Shown here: positions 52,166 to 61,493 of the stretch, piece after piece | How the letters are laid out: each line of letters begins with the position of its first letter | Numbering within the stretch: position 1 is the stretch's first letter | The notes under the pieces: model-generated | The model's input: the letters and a program-made list of their open reading frames with translations, nothing else | Databases searched by the model: none | What the model was told of the DNA's origin: nothing | NCBI RefSeq assembly: GCF_014212055.1 | Contig: NZ_JACJVO010000003.1 | Span: 62,001 to 126,000 of the forward strand | Length of the DNA: 64,000 nucleotides | Origin: Cohnella zeiphila | GTDB taxonomy: Bacteria; Bacillota; Bacilli; Paenibacillales; Paenibacillaceae | Direction: 5' to 3' | Translations under genes and position numbers: made by a program

Positions 52166-55100
52166 TGAGCAAAGCTCAGGTGCAACCACGGAAGGGACAA
52201 GCAGCCAAGCTGCTCCTTATCGCGTTGGCGATCATGCTGGTGAGCGGCATGGTCTCCCTGCTGCCGGCCGACTGGGAGGGCCGCGCCTATGCGGCGGAGA
52301 ACTATACGATCGACACGATCGTCGGAACCGGTACGGGGGGCTTTTCCGGAGACGGAGGGCCGGCAGCTTCGGCCCAAATCAACATTGCTTACCATATTGC
52401 CGTAGACGCCGCCGGAAATCTGTATATTCCGGATTACGCCAATCAAGTGATTCGGAAAGTGGATACGTCAGGCATCATCACGACTGTAGCCGGAACTCCA
52501 GGCGTTGCAGGCCATGCGGGGGACGGCGGCCTGGCGACTTCGGCTCTGCTGCAATACCCGACATCCGTCGCCGTCGACGGCGACGGGAATATCTACTTTA
52601 CGGAAACCGGCTACCAAATCGTACGGAAGGTGGATACGAATGGGATAATCAGCACGGTTGCCGGCTCGAGCACGGGCGCTTCGGGCTATTCCGGCGACGG
52701 CGGCCCGGCGACTTCGGCCCAGCTTCACGGTCCAATGGACGTAGCCGTGGATAGCGCCGGCAATTTGTATTTCACAGAAATATTTAATCATGTCGTTCGG
52801 AAGGTGGATAAAACGACCGGCATCATCGCCACGGTAGCCGGTACGGGAGTTGCCGGTTTCTCGGGCGACGGCGGCCCGGCGACTTCGGCGCAGTTGAATA
52901 CTCCGTATTCCATCGACTTTGACGGCGCCGGGAATCTGTATATCGCTGAGCGAAATAGCAATCGGGTGCGGAAAGTGGATTCGTCCGGGATCATCAGTAC
53001 GGTGGCCGGCACGGGAAATTCCGGCTATTCCGGCGACGGCGGGCTGGCGACGGCGGCCGATATGTCGTGGCCGAGCGGACTAACCGCAGACGACGACGGA
53101 ACGCTGTACGTCGCGGAGTTCAACAATCACGTCATTCGGAAAATAAGTACGGCCGGCATCATCACGACCATTGCCGGGAACGGCACTTTTGGGGATTCCG
53201 GGGACGGCGGACCGGCGAAATTGGCGCAATTGAGAACCCCTCTCGGGATCGAACTCGATCTTGGCGGAAACCTGTATGTGTCGGATTACGGCAACTACAA
53301 GATCAAAAAGCTCGAAGCGATGACCCACACGGTCACGTTCGATAAGAACGGCGGGGATACGGAGGCGACCCCCACGACCTTGAGCGTGACGGACGGCGAG
53401 ACGGCGGCTGCTCTCCCCGCTCCGCCAACCCGTCCCGGCTATACGTTCGCGGGATGGAACACGCTGCCGGACGGCAGCGGAACCGTCTTTGACGCGACGA
53501 CCGCCGTGAGCGGCAATGCGACGGTCTATGCCCGGTGGAGCCTGCTTCCTTCTTACACGGTCACGTTCGATAAGAACGGCGGGGACACGGAGGCGACCCC
53601 CACGACCTTGACCGTGACGGACGGCGAGACGGCGGCTGCCCTCCCTGCTCCTCCGAGCCGTCCCGGCTATACGTTCGCGGGATGGAATACGCTGCCGGAC
53701 GGCAGCGGAACCGTCTTCGACGCGACGACCGCCGTGAGCGGCAATATGACCGTCTATGCCCGGTGGAGCCTCAGTCCTCCTGCCAATCTCAAGGCGTCTC
53801 CCGGCAACGGTCAAGTATCATTGGCCTGGGACGCGGTCCCGTCGGCCGACGATTACCGCTTGTATATCGGCACCGCGTCAGGCGCATACGATCCAATGCC
53901 GCTCGCCACGGTGACAGGAGCTACCTACACGGCAACAGGTCTTGTCAACGATACGACCTATTATTTCGTCGTGAAGGCGCACAACGCCGCGGACGTCAGC
54001 GAATACTCGAACGAGGCGAGCGCGACGCCGCACGCCCCGAATTCGTCGGCGCCGTCGACGCCGGAATCCGAACGGTCTACGATTCAAGTCGTAGACGGCA
54101 ACGGCGGGTCCCTCGTATCGAATGCCTATATCGTCCGTTCGTCTGCCAACGACGGACGCCGGCAAACGGCGGTCGAACTGACGCAAGAGCAGGCGGCCCG
54201 AGCGATCGACAAGCTGGGGGCGCTCGGTTCCGATTTCGCGAAGATGCTCATCCCGGACGAAGATAACGGGGACGTCGAGCAGGTCGTGACGTTCCCGAAG
54301 GTTTCGGTCGATTTGCTGTCCGAAAGCAAGATCCGGATGGAGATTTCCGGGACGCGGGCGCATGTCGTCATCCCGGACGCAACGTTCGAAGGGGGAACGG
54401 ACGGGCTTCGTTTCCGCATCGAACCGGCCAGGGAAGAAGACGTCGAATCGATCGAATCGCTGGCAACGACGGATCCGCTCGTGCTCGAAGCCGCGAGAGG
54501 CGGCACGGTCGATACCGTCGGACGTCCGATGACGATCGGATCGAACGCGACCGGCGGATACGAGGCGATTCTGCCGCTGACCGATGCGCCGCTCAACGAC
54601 GAACAGCTGAAGCGAGTCGCGGTCTTCGCGTCGTATGACGACGGCACGAAGGAGCTGGCGAGAGGAAGCATCGTCCCCTATGACGGCGAAGATCGGCCGG
54701 GGATCCGCTTTCCCGTCTCCGCCGGCAAGACGGGCACGTTTACCGTCGTCCTTTGGACGAATCCGGAGCATCAAGCGTTTCTGTTCGGTAATCCCGACGG
54801 GACGTTCGCTCCGGACCGAAACGTAACCCGCGCGGAAGTCGCGGCGATGCTGGTCCGGGTGTTCGACCGGGATGAGGACGCGGCGCCTGGAGATTTCCCG
54901 GACGTCGGGGATAGGCATTGGGCGAAGGAGTACATTGACCGCGCCTCCGCCATGAGCCTCATGATCGGATATCCCGACGGCAGCTTCAAGCCGGACGCGA
55001 CGATCACGCGGGCGGAGATGGCGAGCGCGATCGCCCCGTTGCTGCCCGATGCCACGGGCGCAAGCGCCGGATTTGCCGATATCGACGGAAGCTGGGCGAA

Positions 55101-55362
55101 AGCCGTCATCGAGCAAGCGAATGCGGCAGGTATCGTATACGGGTATGAGGACGGCACGTTCCGCCCGAATTCGACGCTGACCCGCGCCGAGGCGGTCGCG
55201 ATGATCGACAGACTGCTGGACCGCGGACCGCTGATCGAATCGCCGCGGCAATGGCCGGACGTCGCGCAAGCCCACTGGGCGTACGGCTATATCCAGGAAG
55301 CATCCATGGATCATTCCTACGAGCAACAGGACGGCACGGAGAAGTTCATTCCGGAACCGTAA
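52165..55362 (+). CDS. Secreted SLH surface protein with NHL beta-propeller, InlB B-type repeats and Fn3 domain
   Basis: A 1065-aa exported protein. The signal peptide (~1-43) ends ADWEGRAYAAE. Residues ~46-385 are six NHL repeats, each near 55 aa with a FSGDGGPATSAQL...GNLYIAE...VRKVD...ITTVAGTG pattern, forming one six-bladed propeller. Two nearly identical InlB B-type repeats (~388-535; TFDKNGG, RPGYTFAGWNT, VYARWS) follow, then a fibronectin-III-like domain (~540-622). A beta-rich domain (~636-863) also occurs in the other SLH proteins here. Three SLH domains (~865-1065), with VTRAEVAAMLVRV-type motifs, end in AHWAYGYIQEAS. AGGAG precedes both ATG 52162 and 52165; the latter has better spacing. 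It may bind sugars or protein at the cell surface. The next gene is a similar protein in the same direction. Confidence 0.9.
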   Translation: MSKAQVQPRKGQAAKLLLIALAIMLVSGMVSLLPADWEGRAYAAENYTIDTIVGTGTGGFSGDGGPAASAQINIAYHIAVDAAGNLYIPDYANQVIRKVDTSGIITTVAGTPGVAGHAGDGGLATSALLQYPTSVAVDGDGNIYFTETGYQIVRKVDTNGIISTVAGSSTGASGYSGDGGPATSAQLHGPMDVAVDSAGNLYFTEIFNHVVRKVDKTTGIIATVAGTGVAGFSGDGGPATSAQLNTPYSIDFDGAGNLYIAERNSNRVRKVDSSGIISTVAGTGNSGYSGDGGLATAADMSWPSGLTADDDGTLYVAEFNNHVIRKISTAGIITTIAGNGTFGDSGDGGPAKLAQLRTPLGIELDLGGNLYVSDYGNYKIKKLEAMTHTVTFDKNGGDTEATPTTLSVTDGETAAALPAPPTRPGYTFAGWNTLPDGSGTVFDATTAVSGNATVYARWSLLPSYTVTFDKNGGDTEATPTTLTVTDGETAAALPAPPSRPGYTFAGWNTLPDGSGTVFDATTAVSGNMTVYARWSLSPPANLKASPGNGQVSLAWDAVPSADDYRLYIGTASGAYDPMPLATVTGATYTATGLVNDTTYYFVVKAHNAADVSEYSNEASATPHAPNSSAPSTPESERSTIQVVDGNGGSLVSNAYIVRSSANDGRRQTAVELTQEQAARAIDKLGALGSDFAKMLIPDEDNGDVEQVVTFPKVSVDLLSESKIRMEISGTRAHVVIPDATFEGGTDGLRFRIEPAREEDVESIESLATTDPLVLEAARGGTVDTVGRPMTIGSNATGGYEAILPLTDAPLNDEQLKRVAVFASYDDGTKELARGSIVPYDGEDRPGIRFPVSAGKTGTFTVVLWTNPEHQAFLFGNPDGTFAPDRNVTRAEVAAMLVRVFDRDEDAAPGDFPDVGDRHWAKEYIDRASAMSLMIGYPDGSFKPDATITRAEMASAIAPLLPDATGASAGFADIDGSWAKAVIEQANAAGIVYGYEDGTFRPNSTLTRAEAVAMIDRLLDRGPLIESPRQWPDVAQAHWAYGYIQEASMDHSYEQQDGTEKFIPEP
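53327..53770 (+). repeat. Direct repeat of 228 bp (two InlB B-type units)
   Basis: Two tandem 76-codon units inside the NHL-SLH gene, with long identical stretches (for example the segments starting at 53327 and 53555). The units differ mainly at a few silent or conservative positions, a sign of recent duplication or gene conversion. Confidence 0.8.
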
Positions 55363-55467
55363 GCCGGTTCCGTCGGACGGCGGGGCTAACGCCCCCCCAT
55401 GGTAGAAGTAGAATATGAGGAAATGAACGATGGAAAACGCAGATCGTAGAATATGGGAGTGTCTATC

Positions 55468-58400
55468 ATGTCATGGATGCAAGGGCGAAGAGTCATTCTT
55501 CTTGTTCTGTCTTTCGTGTTGCTGCTGACTGCGGCGGTTCCTTACGGTTCCGGGAAGGCGAATGCGGCGGAGACGGGAACGGGAAGCCGAATCGTGAAAA
55601 TCGCCGCGGGAGCCTATCATTCGCTGGCGCTGAAGTCGACCGGAACCGTGGTGGCTTGGGGAAGTAATAGCGCCGGTCAAACGGACGTGCCGGCCGAGCT
55701 TGCCGGGCCGGGGAAAGTGATCGATATCGCGGCGGCGGGGAATTATTCGCTGGCGCTGAAAGCGGACGGCACCGTCGTCGGCTGGGGTGACGATCATAAC
55801 GGTACAACGGACGTGCCGGCCGGACTGACCGGGGTTGCGGCGATCGCGGCGGGAGGGGCTCATGCGCTGGCGCTGAAAGCGAACGGCACCGTCGTCGCCT
55901 GGGGAAGAAATAGTCAGGGTCAAACGGACGTGCCGGCCGGACTGACGGGGGTCGTGGCGATCGCGGCGGGAGGGTCGCATTCGCTGGCGCTGAAGGCGGA
56001 CGGCTCCGTCGTTGTCTGGGGAAGTAATTCCAATGGTCAATTGAACATGCCGGGCGGCGGACTGACCGGAGTCGCGGCGATCGCGGCGGGAGAGCTTCAT
56101 TCGCTGGCGCTCAAAGCCGACGGCACCGTCGCTGCCTGGGGAAGTAATGGCGGCGGCCAATCGACCGTGCCGGGCGGACTGACCGGGGTCGTGGCGATCG
56201 CGGCGAAGTTGACTCATTCGCTGGCGCTCAAAGCCGATGGCACCGTCTCCGCCTGGGGAAGCAATAATTTTGGCGAATCGACCGTGCCGGGCGGACTTGC
56301 CGGGGTCGTGGCGATCGCGGCGGGAGAGACTCATTCGCTGGCGCTCAAAGCCGACGGCACCGTCGTCGCCTGGGGGGATGATAGTTATGGCCAAACAGAC
56401 GTGCCGGCCGATCTTGCCCAACCGGTCAAAGCGATCGGTGTCGCGGCGGGATCGATTCATGCGCTGGCGCTGAAGTCGGACGGTACGGTCGTCGCCTGGG
56501 GAGGCAGCGCGGGAGATGTCTGGGGAGGCGACGACCCGAGACTTGGTGAAGTGACCGTGCCGGCCGGGCTGACCGGAGTGGCGGCGATCGCCGCGGGATC
56601 GTATCATTCGCTGGCCCTGAAAGCGAACGGCACTGTCGTCGCCTGGGGAGATGACCGTTACGGTCAAACGGACGTGCCCGGGCTCGCCGGCGTGAAGGCC
56701 GTCTCGGGGGGAACGGAACATTCGCTGGCGCTGACGGCGAACGGCACCGTCATCGCTTGGGGAGACGATCTTTATCAACAATCGGATGTGCCTGCCGATC
56801 TTAAGGTGCCGGGGGCAGTGGCGGCGATCTCGGCGGGAGGCTTTCATTCGATGGCGCTGAAGGCGGACGGCACCGTCGAAGCCTGGGGAAGTGATAGCAA
56901 TGGTCAAACGGACGTGCCGGCCGATCTTAAGGTGCCGGGGACCGTGGTGGCGATCGCGGCGGGCGGGTCGCATTCGATGGCGCTGAAAGCGGACGGCACG
57001 GTGGTCGCCTGGGGGGGAAGCGCTCTTTCCGGCCAAGCGTACGTGCCGGCCGATCTCTCCGACGTGGTGGCGATCTCGGCGGGCGGGTTGAGTTCGCTGG
57101 CGCTGAAAGCGGACGGCACCGTCGTCGCCTGGGGAGAAGGTCAATCGGACATGCCGGCCGGACTCTCCAACGTGGCGGCGATCTGGGCGGGAGGCACGAT
57201 TTCGCTGGCGCTGAAGACGGACGGCACCGTCGTCGTCTGGGGAGCCAGCCCGGAAGATATCGATTATTACGGTCAAGCGGACGTGCCGGGCAATGACCGC
57301 CTGAGCAGCCTGACGGTGCAGGAGGGCGGGCTGGACGCCGCGTTCTCCCCTTCGGTCACCGCTTATACCCTCGACGACCTGTCGGTATCGAGCGTGCATA
57401 TCAAGGCAACGCTGGCGGATACGGCGAACGCCCAGCTGTATATCAACAACAAGCTGGTAGCCAGCGGGGCTACCGCTACGGTCAACCTCCCGGGAGCGAC
57501 GACGGTCATCCCGATTCGGGTGGAACCGTATTTGAAGCCGGCTCGGACATACACGATCACCGTGCATAGAGACGCTGCGCCTCCCGACGTTCATTTCGCC
57601 ACGAACGGCAATGCGGCGCCTTCGCACACGGCGGCAAGCACTGTGACCGTGACGGATACGGAAAGCGGCGTCGATGCGGCCTCGCTGCAATACGCGTGGA
57701 CGCAAAGCGCGGCCGTTCCCGCAGACGGCTGGACCGCTTTCGCCGACGGCGACACGCTGCGGCAGACAAGCGGAGACGGCGAGTGGTACTTGCATATCCG
57801 CGCGCAGGATCTGGCCGGGAATGTCGCCGACGCGGTATCGAATGCGTTCGTGCTGGACAACACGGCGCCGGAGCTTGCGCTGAACGGCAGCAATCCGATG
57901 AATATCCCGCAAGGCGGGACGTATGCGGAACCGGGGGCGGTGGCGACCGATGCGATCGACGGCGCGATTCCGGCCTCGTCCATCACGATCTCGGGCGCCG
58001 TCGACACGACGCGCCTCGGCCATTACCCGATTCAATATGCGGTCGCGGACCGCGCCGGGAATAACGCTTCGGTCATCCGCGATGTGTACGTGTACGACGG
58101 GGACGCGCCGGCGATTTATTTGAACGGACCGAATCCCATGACGGTGGAAGCAGACAGCGTCTTTACCGATCCAGGCGCAACGGCGCAGGATGTGCAGGAC
58201 GGCGACCTTTCCGCTTCGATCGCGGCGACCGGAACGGTGGATACGTCGACAATCGGCACGTATACGCTGACCTATGACGTTTCCGATGCCGCAGGCAATG
58301 CGGCCGCGACCGTGACGCGCACGGTCTATGTGAAGGATACGCAGCCTCCCGTTCTCACGCTGCTCGGCGATCCCGTGATGAGCGTGCCGCTTGGCGCAGG

Positions 58401-59949
58401 GTTTGCCGATCCCGGAGCGCAAGCGACCGATGCCTATTACGGGGATGTCTCCCCTCTCATTGTCGTGTCCGGAACGGTAGATACAAGCCAAGCGGGCGAG
58501 TATACGCTGCGGTACCATGTGGAAGATCCGTCCGGCAACGCCGCCGCGGAAGCGACGCGCACGGTGACGGTCACCGCTCCTGATAGTTCCGACGGATCCG
58601 ACGACGGCTCCGATGGCTCTAATGGCTCCAATGGTTCCGATGGCTCCAATGGCTCCAATGGCTCCAACGGTTCCGATGGATCCAACGGACCCGGAAATTC
58701 GGGGAACTCGGGAACGAACGAACCCCCGGACAACGGGTCTGCGGTCTTCCACCAGGTGAGCGTCAAAATCAACGGCGCGGTCAAGTGGGTGGCCGCATCG
58801 TACGAGATGTCCGGCGGGCAAAGCACAACCCGGATTTTCCCGACGGCGGGGCAGCTGTCCGAAGCGTTGGAAGCCATGCCGGACAGCATTCGGATCGAAG
58901 CGCAAAACATCGGAGACTCGGTCAAGATGGACGTTCCGGCCGCTCCGCTGCTGCACGCGCTGGACGTTCGTCCCGACGCCCTGTTGGAATGGAGCGTCAA
59001 CGGAAACGGCCTGCGCCTTCCGCTTAACGTCCTGCAAAGCGTTCCGAAGGAGGCGACCGTGACCTTCGGGATCGCGGCAGCTGCGGGTTCCGCCGGCGAC
59101 GCCGGGAACGGAGCGATCGCGCGTGCCGGCGGGGAGCCGCAGCTCCCTCATCCGGTCGTTTATTCGCTCCAGGCCAACGACGGCAGCAGCATCGATTGGG
59201 GCCGAACGTACGCGATCCTGACGGCCGTTCTGCCCGAACCGGCCGATCCGGATCAAGCGACGGCCGTACGCATTGACGAGAACGGGCGGATGCGGTTCGC
59301 GCCGGCTGTCTTCTCGAACGACGGCTCCCCCCTGGTGACGATTCGTTCGCCTTACGCCGGCGCTTATTCGGTTATCCGATCGGAGCATTCGTTTGCGGAT
59401 TTGAACGGGCATTGGGCACAAAAGGATATCGTCCTGATGGCGAACAAGCTGCTTGTCGCAGGCAGAACGCAAGACCGATATGTGCCGGACGCTAACATTA
59501 GCCGCGCCGAATTTGCCGTCCTGCTCGTGCGCGCGCTCGGCCTGGACGATGTACCAAACGATCCGACGCCTTTCCGGGACGTGGCGCCGGGTGCATGGTA
59601 TGCGGGAGCCGTCCGGGCCGCTCATCAGCGTCAGCTCATCGGCGGTTTCGAAGACGGAACGTTCCGCCCGGAAGCTCCCATTACCCGCGAACAGATGGCG
59701 GTCATGATCGTCAGGGCGATGGCGTACGCCGGATATGCGCCGGACGCGAACGGGGCCGCTACGGGAACGTTCGCCGACGAATCGGACATCGCGCCATGGG
59801 CGGACAACGCGGTCGGTCGGCTGACCGGAGCTTCCATCATCCGCGGTTTGACCGCAACGAAGTTCGGCCCCCAAGAGTATGTGTCCCGCGCGCAAAGCGC
59901 CGTCCTGTTGAAGCGGATGCTGCAGGCGATGCAATTTATCAATCCGTAA
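55468..59949 (+). CDS. Giant SLH surface protein with 14 RCC1-type repeats, cadherin-like and DUF5011-type domains
   Basis: A 1493-aa exported protein. The signal peptide (~1-35) is MSWMQGRRVILLVLSFVLLL... ending GKANAAE. Residues ~42-608 contain fourteen RCC1-type repeats, each near 37-45 aa with GVVAIAAGGSHSLALKADGTVVAWGSNS. At seven blades per propeller this would give two propellers. A cadherin-like beta-sandwich (~612-703) and an Ig-like domain lead to three DUF5011/HYR-like repeats (~800-1041; ADTAGNAAATVTRTVYV type). A Gly/Ser/Asn/Asp linker (~1042-1090) precedes a beta domain (~1092-1306) and three SLH domains (~1308-1491). GGGAG is eight bases before the ATG at 55468; an ATG at 55453 is in frame. 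It is in line with the NHL-SLH gene 105 bases upstream. The ligand is unknown. Confidence 0.9.
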   Translation: MSWMQGRRVILLVLSFVLLLTAAVPYGSGKANAAETGTGSRIVKIAAGAYHSLALKSTGTVVAWGSNSAGQTDVPAELAGPGKVIDIAAAGNYSLALKADGTVVGWGDDHNGTTDVPAGLTGVAAIAAGGAHALALKANGTVVAWGRNSQGQTDVPAGLTGVVAIAAGGSHSLALKADGSVVVWGSNSNGQLNMPGGGLTGVAAIAAGELHSLALKADGTVAAWGSNGGGQSTVPGGLTGVVAIAAKLTHSLALKADGTVSAWGSNNFGESTVPGGLAGVVAIAAGETHSLALKADGTVVAWGDDSYGQTDVPADLAQPVKAIGVAAGSIHALALKSDGTVVAWGGSAGDVWGGDDPRLGEVTVPAGLTGVAAIAAGSYHSLALKANGTVVAWGDDRYGQTDVPGLAGVKAVSGGTEHSLALTANGTVIAWGDDLYQQSDVPADLKVPGAVAAISAGGFHSMALKADGTVEAWGSDSNGQTDVPADLKVPGTVVAIAAGGSHSMALKADGTVVAWGGSALSGQAYVPADLSDVVAISAGGLSSLALKADGTVVAWGEGQSDMPAGLSNVAAIWAGGTISLALKTDGTVVVWGASPEDIDYYGQADVPGNDRLSSLTVQEGGLDAAFSPSVTAYTLDDLSVSSVHIKATLADTANAQLYINNKLVASGATATVNLPGATTVIPIRVEPYLKPARTYTITVHRDAAPPDVHFATNGNAAPSHTAASTVTVTDTESGVDAASLQYAWTQSAAVPADGWTAFADGDTLRQTSGDGEWYLHIRAQDLAGNVADAVSNAFVLDNTAPELALNGSNPMNIPQGGTYAEPGAVATDAIDGAIPASSITISGAVDTTRLGHYPIQYAVADRAGNNASVIRDVYVYDGDAPAIYLNGPNPMTVEADSVFTDPGATAQDVQDGDLSASIAATGTVDTSTIGTYTLTYDVSDAAGNAAATVTRTVYVKDTQPPVLTLLGDPVMSVPLGAGFADPGAQATDAYYGDVSPLIVVSGTVDTSQAGEYTLRYHVEDPSGNAAAEATRTVTVTAPDSSDGSDDGSDGSNGSNGSDGSNGSNGSNGSDGSNGPGNSGNSGTNEPPDNGSAVFHQVSVKINGAVKWVAASYEMSGGQSTTRIFPTAGQLSEALEAMPDSIRIEAQNIGDSVKMDVPAAPLLHALDVRPDALLEWSVNGNGLRLPLNVLQSVPKEATVTFGIAAAAGSAGDAGNGAIARAGGEPQLPHPVVYSLQANDGSSIDWGRTYAILTAVLPEPADPDQATAVRIDENGRMRFAPAVFSNDGSPLVTIRSPYAGAYSVIRSEHSFADLNGHWAQKDIVLMANKLLVAGRTQDRYVPDANISRAEFAVLLVRALGLDDVPNDPTPFRDVAPGAWYAGAVRAAHQRQLIGGFEDGTFRPEAPITREQMAVMIVRAMAYAGYAPDANGAATGTFADESDIAPWADNAVGRLTGASIIRGLTATKFGPQEYVSRAQSAVLLKRMLQAMQFINP
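58590..58700 (+). repeat. Minisatellite encoding a Gly-Ser-Asn-Asp linker
   Basis: A run of 9-base units (GGCTCCAAT and GGTTCCGAT variants) encodes the flexible GSN/GSD linker before the last beta domain of the RCC1-SLH protein. Units are nearly identical, so the length may vary between strains. Confidence 0.85.
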
Positions 59950-60101
59950 GCTTAAGGTTTCGAGCGGAAATGCGGGGCCCGTACGTTTTGGCAAATGCTC
60001 GTGTGCTTTCAGCGCCGGCAGGGCGGCGGTGATTTCATGGATCGTGCGATGATTCGTTCTTATGGCATTGGGTTGAGATCGGCTATTGTAACTCAAACAT
60101 T

Positions 60102-60128
60102 AAGCCCCGTTTTTTAGCGGGGCTTTCG
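60102..60128 (+). terminator. Terminator-like hairpin after the RCC1-SLH gene
   Basis: AAGCCCCG (60102-60109) pairs with CGGGGCTT (60118-60125), with a T-rich loop, followed by only TTCGG. It lies 150 bases after the SLH gene and is probably its terminator despite the short T-tail. Confidence 0.6.
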
Positions 60129-60211
60129 GCAATACCGTACTGTAAAAACTCCCTTTCTCGTTCTAACTGTAGAATCCGATCCATCCCTTCAATGTCTCCG
60201 GAAGTGCGGAG

Positions 60212-60300
60212 CAAGGAATGGAGAGAGGCAAATTTGCGATGGGCTGAGTTATCCTGCGGTAGCCCGAACCTGATAGACCTTATGGGACAATCATTCCTTG
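60212..60300 (+). ncRNA. Candidate structured RNA element, family unknown
   Basis: CAAGGAATG (60212-60220) and CATTCCTTG (60292-60300) form a perfect 9-bp closing helix. Inside are the palindrome GCAAATTTGC (60228-60237) and a hairpin closed by GGGCT (60241-60245) and AGCCC (60261-60265), giving a multi-branched fold. The words CTGAG and ACCTGAT recall the thiamine riboswitch, but its remaining conserved arms are missing. The 528-base gap 59950-60477 has no gene that I can support. Confidence 0.35.
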
Positions 60301-60477
60301 AAAAAGATCGCCATGCGGAGGGGATGCTTCGGCCGGATACGATATTTTAGATCGTTAGGCGGCAGGAGCGTCGGGACGCCAACGGACTACAGTAGCTAAC
60401 CTCTTTTTCAGTACTTTTTTTCCTCTGGCGGGATGTTTATACTAAAGGGGAATTTTTCCGGAAAGAGAGGGATCGAC

Positions 60478-61371
60478 ATGGAAAAACGGCTTTACGGCAA
60501 CACCGGCATGGAAGTGAGCGTACTCGGCTTCGGGGGCGCGGAGATCGGGTCCGGGGCGACGGTTCAAGACGTGGACAAGCTGCTCGGCGGCGCGCTCGAT
60601 GCGGGTCTCAACGTGATCGACACGGCCGAGTGCTACGGCTCGAGCGAGGAATTGATCGGAAAGACCGTCTCCCGTCGGCGCGGGGACTATTATCTGTTCA
60701 CCAAGTGCGGGCACACGTCGGGCCTCGACGGAACGGATTGGGATCCGGCCATGCTGGAAGCGAGCATCGACCGCAGCCTGAAGCGTCTGCAGACCGACTA
60801 CGTGGACGTCATCCATCTTCATACGTGTTCGGAGGAGCTGCTGCGGAAGGGCGACGTGATCGACGTGCTGCGGCGGGCGAAGGAGAAGGGGAAAACCCGG
60901 TTCATCGGCTACAGCGGCGACAGCAAGGCGGCCCTGTACGCCATTCAATGCGGCGCGTTCGACTCGCTGGAGACGTCGGTCAGCATCGCCGACCAGGAAG
61001 CGATCGAGCTGACGCTTCCGGAAGCGCAGAAGCGCGGAATCGGCGTTGTGGTCAAGCGCCCGATCGCCAACGCGGCGTGGAAGACGGAAGAGCGGCCGGC
61101 GAGCGACTACGTCGCGCCTTATTGGGAACGGCTGCGCAAGCTCGGCTACGATTTCCTGCGCGCGGATTTGCAGGAGGCGGTCGGCACCGCGCTTCGGTTC
61201 ACGCTGTCCATCCCCGGCGTATCCGCGGCGATCGTCGGAACCCGGAATCCGTCCCGCTGGCCGGAGAACGCCCGCCTGCTGGAGCGGGGACCGCTGACTC
61301 AAGAGCAGTACGCGGAGATTCGCCGGATCTGGCAGGAGACGGCCGAGCCGGATTGGACCGGGAGGGGCTGA
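60478..61371 (+). CDS. Aldo/keto reductase
   Basis: A 297-aa NADPH-dependent carbonyl reductase of the AKR TIM-barrel family. The start MEKRLYGNTGMEVSVLGFGG is the usual first strand. The catalytic tetrad is visible: Asp48 and Tyr53 in NVIDTAECYGSSE, Lys76 in LFTKCGH, and a His in VDVIHLHTC (113 or 115). The coenzyme end includes SIPGVSAAIVGTRNP, a well-conserved AKR motif. AGAGAGGG lies six bases before the ATG at 60478; the frame extends to 60433, but that part overlaps a TATACT (60438-60443) that is probably its -10. The substrate is unknown, and a sugar or small aldehyde is typical. It has no functional link to its neighbours. Confidence 0.92.
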   Translation: MEKRLYGNTGMEVSVLGFGGAEIGSGATVQDVDKLLGGALDAGLNVIDTAECYGSSEELIGKTVSRRRGDYYLFTKCGHTSGLDGTDWDPAMLEASIDRSLKRLQTDYVDVIHLHTCSEELLRKGDVIDVLRRAKEKGKTRFIGYSGDSKAALYAIQCGAFDSLETSVSIADQEAIELTLPEAQKRGIGVVVKRPIANAAWKTEERPASDYVAPYWERLRKLGYDFLRADLQEAVGTALRFTLSIPGVSAAIVGTRNPSRWPENARLLERGPLTQEQYAEIRRIWQETAEPDWTGRG

Positions 61372-61493
61372 AAGTCCCAAGCCGCCGGTCCCCCTGGGCT
61401 TCGATGAAAAATCACTCAGAATTAAGATGACTCCTTGGCTGAGAATGTATAATAACCAGCAGATTAGTTGGTTGTTTTTTCCGGTCAAAGGAG

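Noticed and set aside
55431..55527. A small Cys-rich ORF overlapping the start of the RCC1-SLH gene
   Set aside because: It lies mostly inside the signal-peptide coding region in another frame, so its Cys/Leu content mirrors the hydrophobic codons.
58590..58700. CRISPR-like short repeats
   Set aside because: The units are 9-base coding repeats for a Gly/Ser/Asn linker, in frame and without spacers.
55471..60096. A 1541-codon minus-strand frame opposite the RCC1-SLH gene
   Set aside because: It mirrors the repeats of the sense gene and is Arg/His-rich; the length comes from the lack of stops in the complement of GC-rich repeats.
60241..60300. Possible thiamine (TPP) riboswitch
   Set aside because: CTGAG and ACCTGAT words are present, but the 5' GGGG arm and the 3' GCG-AGGGA arm are absent, and the downstream gene is not a thiamine gene.
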